This document shows, piece after piece, positions 7,758 to 17,047 of a stretch of DNA of 62,060 nt (position 1 is the stretch's first letter; each line of letters starts with the position of its first letter). The stretch spans positions 1 through 62,060 of the forward strand of contig JBFXEJ010000023.1 in assembly GCA_050180235.1 (NCBI GenBank). The letters run 5' to 3'. Source of the DNA: JAABRU01 sp050180235. Lineage in GTDB: Bacteria > Desulfobacterota > Desulfobacteria > Desulfobacterales > Desulfococcaceae. The notes below the pieces were generated by a model. That model did no database searches. It had not been told where the DNA came from and saw only the letters and a program-made list of their open reading frames with translations. A program made the position numbers and the translations under genes.

Positions 7758-10700
7758 ATGAAATTCACCGATATTTTCATTCGCCGACCGGTTCTTGCAC
7801 TGGTCATCAATCTGGTCATCATCATCGCGGGACTGCAGGCCGTGAAATCCCTGAATGTGCGCCAGTATCCCCGCAGTGAAAACGCGACCGTTACTGTCTC
7901 CACCGCATATGTGGGCGCAAGTGCGGAACTGGTGAGGGGTTTCATCACCACCATACTGGAACGTGCCATTGCTGCCGCAGACGGGATTGATTATATCCAG
8001 TCCCTGAGTGCCCAGGGCGGCTCCATTATCAGCGTCCGGCTGAAACTCAATTATGATCCGGTCAAGGCTTTGTCGGAAATCAGTTCCAAAGTGGATCAGG
8101 TGCGGGGCGATCTGCCGCCGGAGGCGGAAGTTCCCCTTATCAATGTGGAATCCGCAGACAGCCAGTTTGCCTCAGCCTATCTCAGTTTCACGTCTGAGGT
8201 GCTGCAGCAGAATGAAATCACGGATTATCTGGTGCGCATTGTGCAGCCCCGGCTTTCCGCGATTGAAGGCGTGCAGCGCGCGGATATTCTGGGAGCGCGC
8301 ACCTTTGCCATGCGAATATGGCTGAAACCTGAACGCATGGCAGCATTTGGCATCAGTCCCATGCAGGTCAGAGATATTCTTGCGGCCAACAATTTTCTTT
8401 CTGCTGTGGGCAAAACCAAAGGCTCCATGATTCAGGTGAATCTGGTCGCGAATACAGATCTGCGCTCTGTTCAGGAATTCAAACGCCTTGTCATCCGGCA
8501 GCAGGACGGCGCGATTGTGCGGCTGGAAGATATTGCGGATGTGGTGCTGGGCGCGGAAGACTATGACACAGAAGTGCGTTTTTCCGGACAGACAGCCGTG
8601 TTCATGGGCATCTGGGCATTGCCCAACGCGAATGCCATTGATGTCATCAAACGGGTGCGCACAGAAATGGACAACGTGCAGAGTCAACTGCCCACCGGCC
8701 TGAACGCGCGCATCGCGTATGACGCGACCGATTATATCACCAATGCCATCCATGAAGTGACCAAAACGCTGGCTGAAACCCTGCTCATTGTTGTTGTCAT
8801 CATCTTTCTTTTTCTGGGTTCGCTGCGATCAGCATTCATTCCTGTGGTTGCCATTCCCATGTCCCTGATTGGAGCGGTATTTCTGATGCAGATCTTTGGA
8901 TTTACCATCAATCTGCTTACCCTGCTCGCGATTGTGCTTTCTGTGGGACTGGTCGTTGATGACGCGATTGTGGTGGTGGAAAATGCAGAACGCCATATGA
9001 GTGAGGGGAAAACACCGCTGGAAGCTGCGATCATTGGCGCGCGGGAACTTATCGGCCCGATTATTGCCATGACCATCACGCTCGCGGCCGTGTATGCACC
9101 CATTGGTCTGCAGGGCGGGCTTACCGGCTCGCTTTTCCGTGAATTCGCGTTTACCCTGGCCGGCGCAGTTACGATTTCCGGAATTGTGGCTCTGACCCTT
9201 TCTCCTCTCATGTCTGCCCATATCCTGAAACCGGGTCTCAATGAAAAGGGATTTGCAGGAAAAATTGACCGTGATTTCAAGCGTCTCAAAGTTGTTTACG
9301 GACGCTGGCTGGATGCCACTCTTGCTGCACGGCCTGCAGTTTATACCGTGTGGATTGTCCTGAGTCTGCTGAGCATTCCCATGTTCCTCATGTCCCCGCG
9401 TGAACTGGCTCCGTCCGAAGATGAGGGTGTGATTTTCGGCATTCTGGACGCGTCTGCCAATTCCACTCTGGATCAGACCAGCCTGTATGCCGCAGCAGCA
9501 AACAAATCTCTTTTGGAAATTGCAGAGGCGGATTTCACTTTTCAGGTGACATTTCCCACCTCCGGTTTTCTCGGTCTGGTGGTCAAACCCTGGGATCAGC
9601 GGGAGCGCACCATTTTTGAGATTCTGCCGGAAGCCCAGCAGCGGCTCAGTGTGATACCCGGTATTCGGATGTTTCCGGTGACACCGCCTGCGCTTCCGGG
9701 GGGCGGGGATTTTCCTGTGGAATTTGTTCTGGGTTCCACTGCGGATACAGAGCAGATACTGGATTTTGCACAGCAGATTCAGTTGAAAGCCATGCAGAGC
9801 GGCATGTTTGCGTTTCCGCCCCTGATTGATGTCAAGATTGATCAGCCCCAGTCTGAAATTGTCATTGACCGGGACAGGGTCGCGGATCTCAATCTGGATC
9901 TGCGTCAGGTGGGTTCGGATATTTCCGCTATGCTTGGCGGAAATTTTGTCAACCGTTTCAATATTGCAGGCAGAAGTTACAAAGTCATTCCCCAAATCCG
10001 GAGATCAGATCGCCTGAATCCGGAGCAGTTGAAGGATATTTACATCACCGGCCCTGAAGGACAGCTTGTGCCGCTCAGCACAGTTGCCACAATCAAAGAT
10101 TCCACAGTGCCGCGTTCGTTAAACCGCTTCCAGCAGTTCAATTCAGTCAAAATCAGCGGGGTGGCAATCCGGCCGCTCGATGAGGCACTCCAATATTTGG
10201 AGAATGAAGCAGCAGGGATTCTTCCCAAAGGATATACAATGGATTATACAGGAGAATCCCGCCAACTGCGGGAAGAGGGCAACAAATTCCTTCCCGCGTT
10301 CGGGCTGGCCCTGATTATGATTTTCCTTGTGCTCGCGGCCCAGTTCAACAGTTTCCGGGATCCCTTTGTCATTCTGGCTGGTTCAGTGCCGCTGGCAATG
10401 TTCGGCGCACTGATTTTCACTTTTCTGAGAATCCCTGATCCCAATGTCGCGTTTTGGACTCACGGCTGGACCACAACTTTGAACATTTATTCACAGGTGG
10501 GACTGGTGACACTGATCGGGCTGGTATCCAAAAACGGCATTCTCATTGTGGAATTCGCGAATCAGCTTCAGTTGCAGGGACGAAGCAAATATGAGGCCAT
10601 CCATGAGGCATCCATGACACGGCTGAGGCCAATCCTCATGACCACAGGCGCAACAGTTGCCGGTCATTTTCCCCTGACGCTGGTTTCCGGCGCGGGCGCG

Positions 10701-10862
10701 GCAGCCAGAAACTCCATCGGTCTGGTGATTGTGGGCGGAATGGCAATTGGCACGCTGTTCACCCTGTTTGTGGTTCCGTCCATTTATATGCTTATCGCTC
10801 GCGACCATGCCAAAGACCGGGAGAGGGAAGCGGCTGTATACGGGGCTTACGCGGAGATATAG
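7758..10862 (+). CDS. RND-family efflux transporter, inner-membrane subunit
   Basis: This 1034-residue protein has the AcrB/MexF architecture: a TM helix at the N-terminus (FIRRPVLALVINLVIIIAGL), a large periplasmic loop, a block of helices, and the same pattern repeated. The proton-relay residues are present: Asp-Asp 401-402 in VGLVVDDAIVVVENAE (TM4) and Lys 925 in GLVSKNGILIVEFANQ (TM10). The length is typical of HAE-1 drug pumps. No membrane-fusion protein or outer-membrane factor gene adjoins it, so partners must be encoded elsewhere. The substrate is unknown; the hydrophobic-compound class is inferred from family. Confidence 0.93.
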   Translation: MKFTDIFIRRPVLALVINLVIIIAGLQAVKSLNVRQYPRSENATVTVSTAYVGASAELVRGFITTILERAIAAADGIDYIQSLSAQGGSIISVRLKLNYDPVKALSEISSKVDQVRGDLPPEAEVPLINVESADSQFASAYLSFTSEVLQQNEITDYLVRIVQPRLSAIEGVQRADILGARTFAMRIWLKPERMAAFGISPMQVRDILAANNFLSAVGKTKGSMIQVNLVANTDLRSVQEFKRLVIRQQDGAIVRLEDIADVVLGAEDYDTEVRFSGQTAVFMGIWALPNANAIDVIKRVRTEMDNVQSQLPTGLNARIAYDATDYITNAIHEVTKTLAETLLIVVVIIFLFLGSLRSAFIPVVAIPMSLIGAVFLMQIFGFTINLLTLLAIVLSVGLVVDDAIVVVENAERHMSEGKTPLEAAIIGARELIGPIIAMTITLAAVYAPIGLQGGLTGSLFREFAFTLAGAVTISGIVALTLSPLMSAHILKPGLNEKGFAGKIDRDFKRLKVVYGRWLDATLAARPAVYTVWIVLSLLSIPMFLMSPRELAPSEDEGVIFGILDASANSTLDQTSLYAAAANKSLLEIAEADFTFQVTFPTSGFLGLVVKPWDQRERTIFEILPEAQQRLSVIPGIRMFPVTPPALPGGGDFPVEFVLGSTADTEQILDFAQQIQLKAMQSGMFAFPPLIDVKIDQPQSEIVIDRDRVADLNLDLRQVGSDISAMLGGNFVNRFNIAGRSYKVIPQIRRSDRLNPEQLKDIYITGPEGQLVPLSTVATIKDSTVPRSLNRFQQFNSVKISGVAIRPLDEALQYLENEAAGILPKGYTMDYTGESRQLREEGNKFLPAFGLALIMIFLVLAAQFNSFRDPFVILAGSVPLAMFGALIFTFLRIPDPNVAFWTHGWTTTLNIYSQVGLVTLIGLVSKNGILIVEFANQLQLQGRSKYEAIHEASMTRLRPILMTTGATVAGHFPLTLVSGAGAAARNSIGLVIVGGMAIGTLFTLFVVPSIYMLIARDHAKDREREAAVYGAYAEI

Positions 10863-10972
10863 GCAGTGGGATTTTTTATACTGACAGCACAGGGGTCTGC
10901 CCTGCATGGAATACAAAAGTTATAAACTTCCTGAATATTAGGATTTTTCAGAGAAACAAAACGGAGGCATGT

Positions 10973-11560
10973 ATGACAGCAAACACGGCTTTGGCAGAAA
11001 AGACAGTATTCACAAAAGAAGAATATCTGGAAATGGAAGCACAGGCTTTGGAGAAAAGCGAATATTACAGCGGAGAAATATTTGCAATGGCCGGGGGAAG
11101 CAGGAATCACAGCATTATCTGCTTTAATCTCAGCCGGAGAATCGGAGAACTGCTGGACAACAAAAACTGCACGGGTTTTGACAGCAATATGAAAGTTGAT
11201 ATAAAGGAACCCGATGCTTATGTGTATCCGGATTTGAGCGTTGTATGCGGTGATATTGAATTTCCGGAAAACCGTACTGACATTATCTGCAATCCCGTGC
11301 TGGTTATTGAAGTGCTTTCACCCGGCACAGAATCCTTTGACCGGGGGAAAAAATTCTGTTATTACAGAAGTATTCCCTCTCTGAGGGAATATGTTCTGAT
11401 CTCTCAGTCAGAACCTCTTATTGAACGGTATTTCATGGAAAACAAAGGCAGATGGATATATGCGGTTTCCAATGGTCTGGAAGATGTTCTTGCCCTGCAG
11501 TCCCTTGACGCTAATATTTTTCTGAAAGATATTTATCAGAAAGTGGTATTTGAAAAATGA
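10973..11560 (+). CDS. Uma2-family (DUF820) PD-(D/E)XK protein, copy 1
   Basis: This 195-residue protein belongs to the Uma2/DUF820 family, a restriction-endonuclease-like fold common in cyanobacteria and Desulfobacterota whose role is not established. Visible core: EKSEYYSGEIFAMAGGSRNH, YVYPDLSVVCGD, then VLVIEVLSPGTESFDRGKKF with acidic and Lys residues in the catalytic positions, and SLREYVLISQ. The start follows GGAGGC at the expected spacing. It is almost identical at DNA level to the gene at 17910-18518 except for a divergent block (about 11123-11190) and the first 30 bases. Together the pair bounds the TerD island. Confidence 0.9.
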   Translation: MTANTALAEKTVFTKEEYLEMEAQALEKSEYYSGEIFAMAGGSRNHSIICFNLSRRIGELLDNKNCTGFDSNMKVDIKEPDAYVYPDLSVVCGDIEFPENRTDIICNPVLVIEVLSPGTESFDRGKKFCYYRSIPSLREYVLISQSEPLIERYFMENKGRWIYAVSNGLEDVLALQSLDANIFLKDIYQKVVFEK

Positions 11561-11954
11561 TATACTGTTCCATCATACAGGAAAATTTATGACAGTGTAA
11601 TTACTGTTTTATTAACATATACCATTAGTTGAAATATTTCGGCTGTAAAATACCGCATTAGAAAGACCTGCCTCAGCAGAGTTTATAAAAATGTTTTAAG
11701 CATCGGTACAGTTTAAACAGCCGCGAACAACACGAATCTGCACGGATGCACAAACCATAATTCATGTCATTCGTGCAATTCGTGGCTTGTACCATCAAAT
11801 CTTCTGAGTAATGGTATAATTCGTTCAATTCGTGGCAAATCTTCGGAATAAATGTTTTCTTTTTCCGAAAATTTTGGCATAATCTCTTCAAAGACAGATA
11901 AAATAGACAAGATACTGATTTTACAAATTTATTCATATAATACAGGAGAAGAAC
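11561..11954. other. Intergenic region carrying a palindromic repeat
   Basis: There is no gene in these 394 bases. At 11578-11597 AGGAAAATTTATGACAG matches the translation start of Uma2 copy 2, possibly a scar of a further copy. A large dispersed repeat follows at 11649-11818. The last 14 bases (ACAGGAGAAGAAC) form the ribosome binding site of the next gene. Confidence 0.6.
11649..11818. repeat. Dispersed GCCACGAAT...ATTCGTGGC repeat, copy 1
   Basis: The core is an imperfect inverted repeat, CAGCCGCGAACAACACGAAT against ATTCGTGCAATTCGTGGC (11718-11788). The flanks AATACCGCATT on the left and TTCTGAGTAATGGTATA on the right match the copy at 44174-44330 closely. A core-only copy lies at 52944-53008. 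It encodes no protein. Confidence 0.75.
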
Positions 11955-14828
11955 ATGACGGATTCCCATGTTACGCTGAAAAAGGATGATGAAAAAGCCC
12001 GTATTCCGGATAAACAGATTCTTGTGACTTTATCATGGTCGGCCCCGGTTGATCTGGATCTGATGGCTTTTTACTGTACAAAAGACGGACGGACAGGCGG
12101 CATTTTTTCCGATAATTATGAAGGCGGGTCAATGGGTACGCTTGAGGTATTTCCTTTTATCAGGCTGAGCGGGGACGCAGGTATTGCGGCTGATAAAGGG
12201 AAAAAAGAAGAATCCCTCCAAATTATCCGGCTGAATGACATGAAAGAAATCTTTTTCTGTGTTGTGAATTTTTCAGATTTTCTGAAGGGAGAAAACACGC
12301 CTTTCGGATCGTTTGATGCACAGATTCTGATTTCTGACGGCAAAAACAGACCGGTTGCTGTGCCTTTGGATTCTGAAAAATCCGGAATTGCTGCGGTAAT
12401 TGCCAAAATTGACAACACCGCTTTCACAGGCCCCAAACTGGTGAAAGTAAACCGGGTGATGGATATGCAGACTTTTCAGCAGACCGTTCCCGGAGCCGGA
12501 GTGTTCCAGCCTGCCTCAAAAACGGAATCTTTGAAAACACAGGACAAAACTGCTGAAGAATTTTCCGAAAAGGAAACAAAGCCTGAAAGTACAGACAGTG
12601 AAATACAGGAAAGTACAGATGTTTCTGAGGTTGACATACAGACTGAACCGAAAACCGGTGAAATATCTTCCATACAGGATAAAGAAAAAGAAAAACTGTT
12701 CCTCACCGGTCTGCTGTCCATGATGTATCTTTTCATCAAAGACAATGACATGGACAAAGATCAGCGGCTCTTGGAAAACGCATGGGAAAAAGGAATTCTG
12801 AAAGAAGAAATCCTCAGAAGGGTGAAAATTCATCCTGCTTTTCTGGATATGCTTGACAAAACCGAGATATTTCAGTCCTGTTATGAGACAGTTGTATCTG
12901 CGTACAGGGAAAACAGACTGTCTGAATCTCTCTTTATCTCCGCACTGAAGAACACTGCAAAACTTTCTTCTGAAGAGGATCGCAGGCATCTGATTGATAT
13001 GATTCTTATCATGGCCTTTGCCGACAAGGTGATTACGGAAAAAGAAAAAGAGGCAATGGGGCAGTTGATCCGGCATTTGGGGATTCGTCAGGAACTCTTT
13101 GATGAAATGTTCACGGAAAAAGAAAAGAAAGTCGCAGATGAACTGCGGCAGAAAAAGAAAAAAACGGCTGTGAAAATGACTGTGGCAGCCTGCTGTGTTC
13201 TGCTTCTGGCAGTCGGCAGTGTCTTTTTGTTCTCCGGCAGACAAAAAGATGAATCTTCGGATAAACAAATATCTCAGCATCAAGCCGTTGCTGAGAAAGT
13301 AACTGACACCCTGATTTCAGTCAATTTTGTATCTGCTGACGTATCAAGAGAAAACAAAAAGAATGTTTTTCCCCTGCGGAAACTGTTCCCTTTTACAGCG
13401 GATCTGACATTTGAGGCAAACGGCATGACAGAGGAAAAGAGGAAAAAATTCTGTGAATTGCTGACAATTTCTTCGGACAGCTTTGTTCTGAAAAAATGCA
13501 CAGTTGCAGGGTATGAAGGAAACCGCCTGAGAATTGAAGTGGAAGCGGAAAGCAAAAATGCAGGAGAAAAAATTCTTTCTTTTGCTGTAAAAGCCAATCC
13601 TGATTTTGATTTGAAGGGAAACAGGGAAATCAGCCTGATTGTTCAGGAAAGAATCACAGATTGCTCCCAATTTCTGGAAGACCGTTATGACAGTGCCAAA
13701 GAATATGAAAGCGGACAACAATTTGCCGAATGTGTGAACGATTGGATGATTACGCCTGAATTGCAGGAAAATACGACAGCACTTCTGGACTCAGAAAGAG
13801 TGATTCCGCAGCATGATTATGATCTTTTCCTGAGCAATTTTATCCGTTCGGAAAACAAACCCAAAAATCCTTTCAACTGGTTTCTCGGTGTGCTTTCCGT
13901 AAAACCGGAAGAAAACTATGAGCCGTATCTGGCAGTTTTTCAAACAGCCTGTCTGAAATATTTGATGAAGATTACATCTTCGGATAGTCCGTTGATTGCC
14001 TATTTTGCGGGTATGAATCCAAATATTTCTTCACAATATGAAAAAATCCTTAAAAATCGGGAACTGATTAACTGTGCCGGAATTGAGGAAATCGGGGAAA
14101 CAGATTTTCTGAGGCTGAAAAGGATAGTTATTGAAAAATATCCAATAGGAAAACAGCTTAACTTTAAAGGAAATTGGAAAGAAAACAAAAACAATTATAC
14201 TTTTGAAAACAGTAGGGAATTGACAAGACAGGATAATTCTATAGCAAAACCTGTTTTGGTTTTTAATCATCCTGAATTATTAAAAAATCAACCAAAAGGC
14301 AATATCTATATAGTAACAGACACTTTCAGACTGGATAGTGATTTGTGTGTAAAAACATATCCTCATTATCCGCAGCATTCAATAGGTTTTATGATGGATG
14401 TTTCAAAGGATGATTTCTGTGATGAATGGATAACAGGTTATAATTTCAATAATCTGATTAAACTCAGAAAATATATTAATGAAGAATCAGATTCAATGAC
14501 AAATTTTTTGTATAATAAATTGATGAACGATTACAGAAGTATTGTTACACCTTACAGCCATTTGAATGGAGAAATTCACCTTTTAGGATTAGCTGATCAT
14601 GAGAATGGTCATTTGTTTCTAAGATACTTGAATAAGACGAGAATGGAAAAAGGACAAGTGAATATCAATTTTGAGGATTTGAAATTAAGATTCCTTTCTC
14701 CGGGAGGTTTTTTGATTTACGCATATGATACTGAAAATAAGAAATTCGGCGTGATTCTGGATTTAAGTCAGCCTGAATTTGAAAACGGATATGTCAAATC
14801 ACACGGTAATTTTTTTCCATTGGACTGA
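11955..14828 (+). CDS. TerD-TerB fusion with transmembrane anchor and large periplasmic domain
   Basis: This 957-residue multi-domain protein starts well (ACAGGAGAAGAAC then ATG). Residues about 15-165 are TerD-like: LSWSAPVDLDLMAFYC, FSDNYEGG, IRLSGDAG and a GSFDAQILISDG strand. TerD domains are Ca-binding stress or tellurite-resistance modules. An acidic Glu/Thr linker (170-245) leads to a TerB-like helical domain (about 245-400; ADKVITEKEKEAMGQLIRHL is the second-repeat signature). KKKKT then precedes one TM helix (about 407-427, VAACCVLLLAVGSVFLFSG). By the positive-inside rule the final 530 residues are periplasmic. I do not recognise that domain. From about 14150 the DNA becomes clearly more AT-rich, suggesting a C-terminal region of different origin. 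It is first in an operon with two exported proteins. Confidence 0.75.
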   Translation: MTDSHVTLKKDDEKARIPDKQILVTLSWSAPVDLDLMAFYCTKDGRTGGIFSDNYEGGSMGTLEVFPFIRLSGDAGIAADKGKKEESLQIIRLNDMKEIFFCVVNFSDFLKGENTPFGSFDAQILISDGKNRPVAVPLDSEKSGIAAVIAKIDNTAFTGPKLVKVNRVMDMQTFQQTVPGAGVFQPASKTESLKTQDKTAEEFSEKETKPESTDSEIQESTDVSEVDIQTEPKTGEISSIQDKEKEKLFLTGLLSMMYLFIKDNDMDKDQRLLENAWEKGILKEEILRRVKIHPAFLDMLDKTEIFQSCYETVVSAYRENRLSESLFISALKNTAKLSSEEDRRHLIDMILIMAFADKVITEKEKEAMGQLIRHLGIRQELFDEMFTEKEKKVADELRQKKKKTAVKMTVAACCVLLLAVGSVFLFSGRQKDESSDKQISQHQAVAEKVTDTLISVNFVSADVSRENKKNVFPLRKLFPFTADLTFEANGMTEEKRKKFCELLTISSDSFVLKKCTVAGYEGNRLRIEVEAESKNAGEKILSFAVKANPDFDLKGNREISLIVQERITDCSQFLEDRYDSAKEYESGQQFAECVNDWMITPELQENTTALLDSERVIPQHDYDLFLSNFIRSENKPKNPFNWFLGVLSVKPEENYEPYLAVFQTACLKYLMKITSSDSPLIAYFAGMNPNISSQYEKILKNRELINCAGIEEIGETDFLRLKRIVIEKYPIGKQLNFKGNWKENKNNYTFENSRELTRQDNSIAKPVLVFNHPELLKNQPKGNIYIVTDTFRLDSDLCVKTYPHYPQHSIGFMMDVSKDDFCDEWITGYNFNNLIKLRKYINEESDSMTNFLYNKLMNDYRSIVTPYSHLNGEIHLLGLADHENGHLFLRYLNKTRMEKGQVNINFEDLKLRFLSPGGFLIYAYDTENKKFGVILDLSQPEFENGYVKSHGNFFPLD

Positions 14829-14844
14829 AAAAAAGGAGATCATC

Positions 14845-15699
14845 ATGAAAAGAAACATCAGTATGTTGTTTGCAGCATTGATTGCTGTCGGTCTGTTTGC
14901 AGTTCCCCTATATGCCAAACAGGAACTTTCGGCAAATGAAATCAAACAGATTGAAGGCAAAATCCGGCAGGATTTTCAGCAGCAGCAGGCATATGTCAAC
15001 AGCAGCCTGCTGAAAATCGGAAATGAACTGGATCAGTTTCTCTTCGGACCTGAAACTACGGGGAGGCTTTTGCAGTTTTTCAACAAAAAGATCAAACCCG
15101 GCAATATTACCGATAAAGAACTCCTGTGGAAGGAGTTTAAAAACGATGTGATAAACAAAGAGAGATTTGACCAATTCATTGATGAACTCATAGAAGTGCA
15201 TTTTCGTGTATTTGACAAAGCCCGAGGAGAGGTAAACAGGGATTTGGTTATGTACGGGCTGGATGGCGTGTCCGAGGTCAATTATGATGCTATTAAAAAG
15301 CAGTTGAAAGAGGCTATTGATAAAATATGGAATATGGAAGAAGCAAAGATACGGGAATTTATCGAAGGAACGGCAAAGCATGTTTATGAGGCAAATTGGT
15401 ACAAAGACATAGATTTATACGTAGATTTTGCATCCCTTATACCAATTGCAGGCATTGTAATATGGGGAGGATGGAATATGTTCAAATATTTCACAATAAA
15501 GGAAAGCAGTGAAAATCTGCTGGTAACAGGTGAGCAACAGTTCATGAAAGACATGACAAAAACTCTGGAATCCTTATCTGAAAAGACCAAAGAGGAATTC
15601 CGTATAGCGTCTGAACTTGCCGTAAACCGCCTGTTCGGAGCCATCAGAGATATGGTCGTAACGGCCTATCCGCAAATCAGCAGGGAGAATCTGCAATGA
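14845..15699 (+). CDS. Exported membrane-associated protein of unknown function
   Basis: The product has 284 residues. ATG 14845 is preferred to the upstream in-frame start because AAAGGAGAT sits just before it and the product then opens with a signal peptide (MKRNISMLFAALIAVGLFAV, cleavage after LYA). A mostly alpha-helical, charged region follows (about 25-195), then one hydrophobic stretch near 195-220 (FASLIPIAGIVIWGGWNMF) and a helical tail. No family is recognised. It lies 16 bases downstream of the TerD-TerB gene and overlaps the next gene by 4 bases, so the three are almost surely co-transcribed and probably act together at the inner membrane. Confidence 0.7.
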   Translation: MKRNISMLFAALIAVGLFAVPLYAKQELSANEIKQIEGKIRQDFQQQQAYVNSSLLKIGNELDQFLFGPETTGRLLQFFNKKIKPGNITDKELLWKEFKNDVINKERFDQFIDELIEVHFRVFDKARGEVNRDLVMYGLDGVSEVNYDAIKKQLKEAIDKIWNMEEAKIREFIEGTAKHVYEANWYKDIDLYVDFASLIPIAGIVIWGGWNMFKYFTIKESSENLLVTGEQQFMKDMTKTLESLSEKTKEEFRIASELAVNRLFGAIRDMVVTAYPQISRENLQ

Positions 15700-16625
15700 A
15701 AAAATATTTCATACCGTTTTTGCTTATCCCCATGTTTTTGAACTGCTTACCGGCACATGCCGGTATTGGCAAAGCAGCAACCGAAGTGGTTGAGGCTGTT
15801 GTCAAAAGATGTCCCTCATGCAGAAGATTTCTGACCTCTTCCACAGCAGAAAAACTGATTGCAAGAGGAGTCATCAAAAGCGGAAATGCTGATGAAGTGG
15901 CAAAATTTCTGTCCCGTTACGGTGATGACGGACTGAAACATTTGGATGATTTCGGAGATGATGCCCTGAAAATTTTCAGCAGACACGGGGATGAAGGTAT
16001 GACCTATCTCACAAGATACGGTAATGACTATGTAAAACTCATTCAGCGGGAATCTCCGGAAACCATTCATAAAATACTCCGGCATCCCAAAGGAATGGTA
16101 TTTCTGAAAGAAAGTCCGGATATGGCAAAGCATTATGCCAAATACGGAGATGATCTGCTGGAATGCCTGAATAAAAATCCGCTCTGCACCGACTCTGTAA
16201 AACGCACCGGACTTTCACCCAAAATACTTTCAGAACTCAAAGATAAAAACATCACCTGGCTGGAAGTGAAAATGCCGGAATTATCCCATGCTGATGCAAA
16301 TGCCTTCCGGAATATTCTCAACAAATACGGTGATCCGGCCATTGATTTTGTCAGAAACCATCAGGATATTTTCTTCAAAGCCGGAGTCTTTGCCCTTGCT
16401 GCCGCCAATTTTGATGAAATTTTAAGAGGCGGTGTGGATGTCCTCAATAAAACCGTTGAAACCACAGTCAAAACCGGCGGCGATGTGGCAAAGGAAACAG
16501 CGAAAGAAACCGTCCGAAGCATGGGCGGGCCTTATCTTCTGCTTCTCTTTCTCGGTCTTGCCATGATATTTTTCGGATACAGACTCATTTCAAGGAAAAT
16601 ATCAGGGAGAAAGGTGCAATTATGA
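15696..16625 (+). CDS. Exported helical-repeat protein with C-terminal TM anchor
   Basis: This 309-residue protein has a signal peptide (MKKYFIPFLLIPMFLNCLPA, cleavage after AHA) and a CPSC pair near residue 38. Short degenerate repeats follow between about 65 and 160, of the type YGDDGLKHL, FGDDALKIF, HGDEGMTYL, YGNDYVKLI and YGDDLLECL. The last 35 residues contain a TM helix (GGPYLLLLFLGLAMIFFGY) and a basic tail, so the protein is anchored with its repeats in the periplasm. The start overlaps the previous stop (ATGA). Function unknown; the repeats suggest a binding scaffold. Confidence 0.7.
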   Translation: MKKYFIPFLLIPMFLNCLPAHAGIGKAATEVVEAVVKRCPSCRRFLTSSTAEKLIARGVIKSGNADEVAKFLSRYGDDGLKHLDDFGDDALKIFSRHGDEGMTYLTRYGNDYVKLIQRESPETIHKILRHPKGMVFLKESPDMAKHYAKYGDDLLECLNKNPLCTDSVKRTGLSPKILSELKDKNITWLEVKMPELSHADANAFRNILNKYGDPAIDFVRNHQDIFFKAGVFALAAANFDEILRGGVDVLNKTVETTVKTGGDVAKETAKETVRSMGGPYLLLLFLGLAMIFFGYRLISRKISGRKVQL

Positions 16626-16792
16626 TTGAAGTATGCGTAAAAATCCCAAAGGATCTGAATGATATTATCAGCGAAACCGGTGCCGGGCTTTATGTTGAGG
16701 CATTGAAGGAAGTCGCGGGAAGGCATCCGGGACATACAGAAAATCAGATCAGATATTCAACCTGCATGAATCCGGACAAAAAAGGAAAATAA
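16622..16792 (+). CDS. Truncated paralogue of the gene at 17581
   Basis: This 56-residue frame overlaps the preceding stop by 4 bases. Its first 38 codons match the 99-residue gene at 17581-17880 with few changes (KDLNDIISETGA, LYVEALKEVAGR). It then diverges into an unrelated 18-residue tail ending in PDKKGK. DNA similarity runs from the start codon to about 16740. It is either a decayed partial duplicate or a small antitoxin-like protein that lost its C-terminal half. Confidence 0.5.
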   Translation: MIEVCVKIPKDLNDIISETGAGLYVEALKEVAGRHPGHTENQIRYSTCMNPDKKGK

Positions 16793-16795
16793 GCA

Positions 16796-17047
16796 ATGAA
16801 AACAATAAGCATTCCTTACACGGAAGACCTGCTGCTTGTTTCCGGAATATCCCAAAGAGAACTGGAACAGGAACTTCGGTTTTTACTGGCAGTGAAACTG
16901 TTTGAACTTCGCCGTATCTCACTGGGCAAGGCAGCAGAATTCTGCGAAATCGGAAAGTTATTTTTTATGAAGAAACTGGGCGATATGGGAATTCCGATAA
17001 TCAACCTTGATGATGAACAGATTCAGGATGAACTTTCTGATGAATAA
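16796..17047 (+). CDS. UPF0175-family small protein (putative antitoxin)
   Basis: This 83-residue protein matches the UPF0175 pattern: a variable N-terminus, then ELEQELRFLLAVKLFELRRI, a helix-turn-helix-like stretch (LGKAAEFCEIGKLFFMKKLG) and the ending DMGIPIINLDDEQIQDEL. UPF0175 genes are commonly followed by a DUF3368 PIN-like gene, as here, with an 8-base overlap. That arrangement is usually read as a type II toxin-antitoxin pair, this being the DNA-binding antitoxin. Function is inferred from family and context. Confidence 0.8.
   Translation: MKTISIPYTEDLLLVSGISQRELEQELRFLLAVKLFELRRISLGKAAEFCEIGKLFFMKKLGDMGIPIINLDDEQIQDELSDE

Noticed and set aside
8829..9995. 388-codon minus-strand frame opposite the RND pump
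   Set aside because: The sense strand carries all RND motifs; the antisense translation is low in hydrophobic order and lacks family features.
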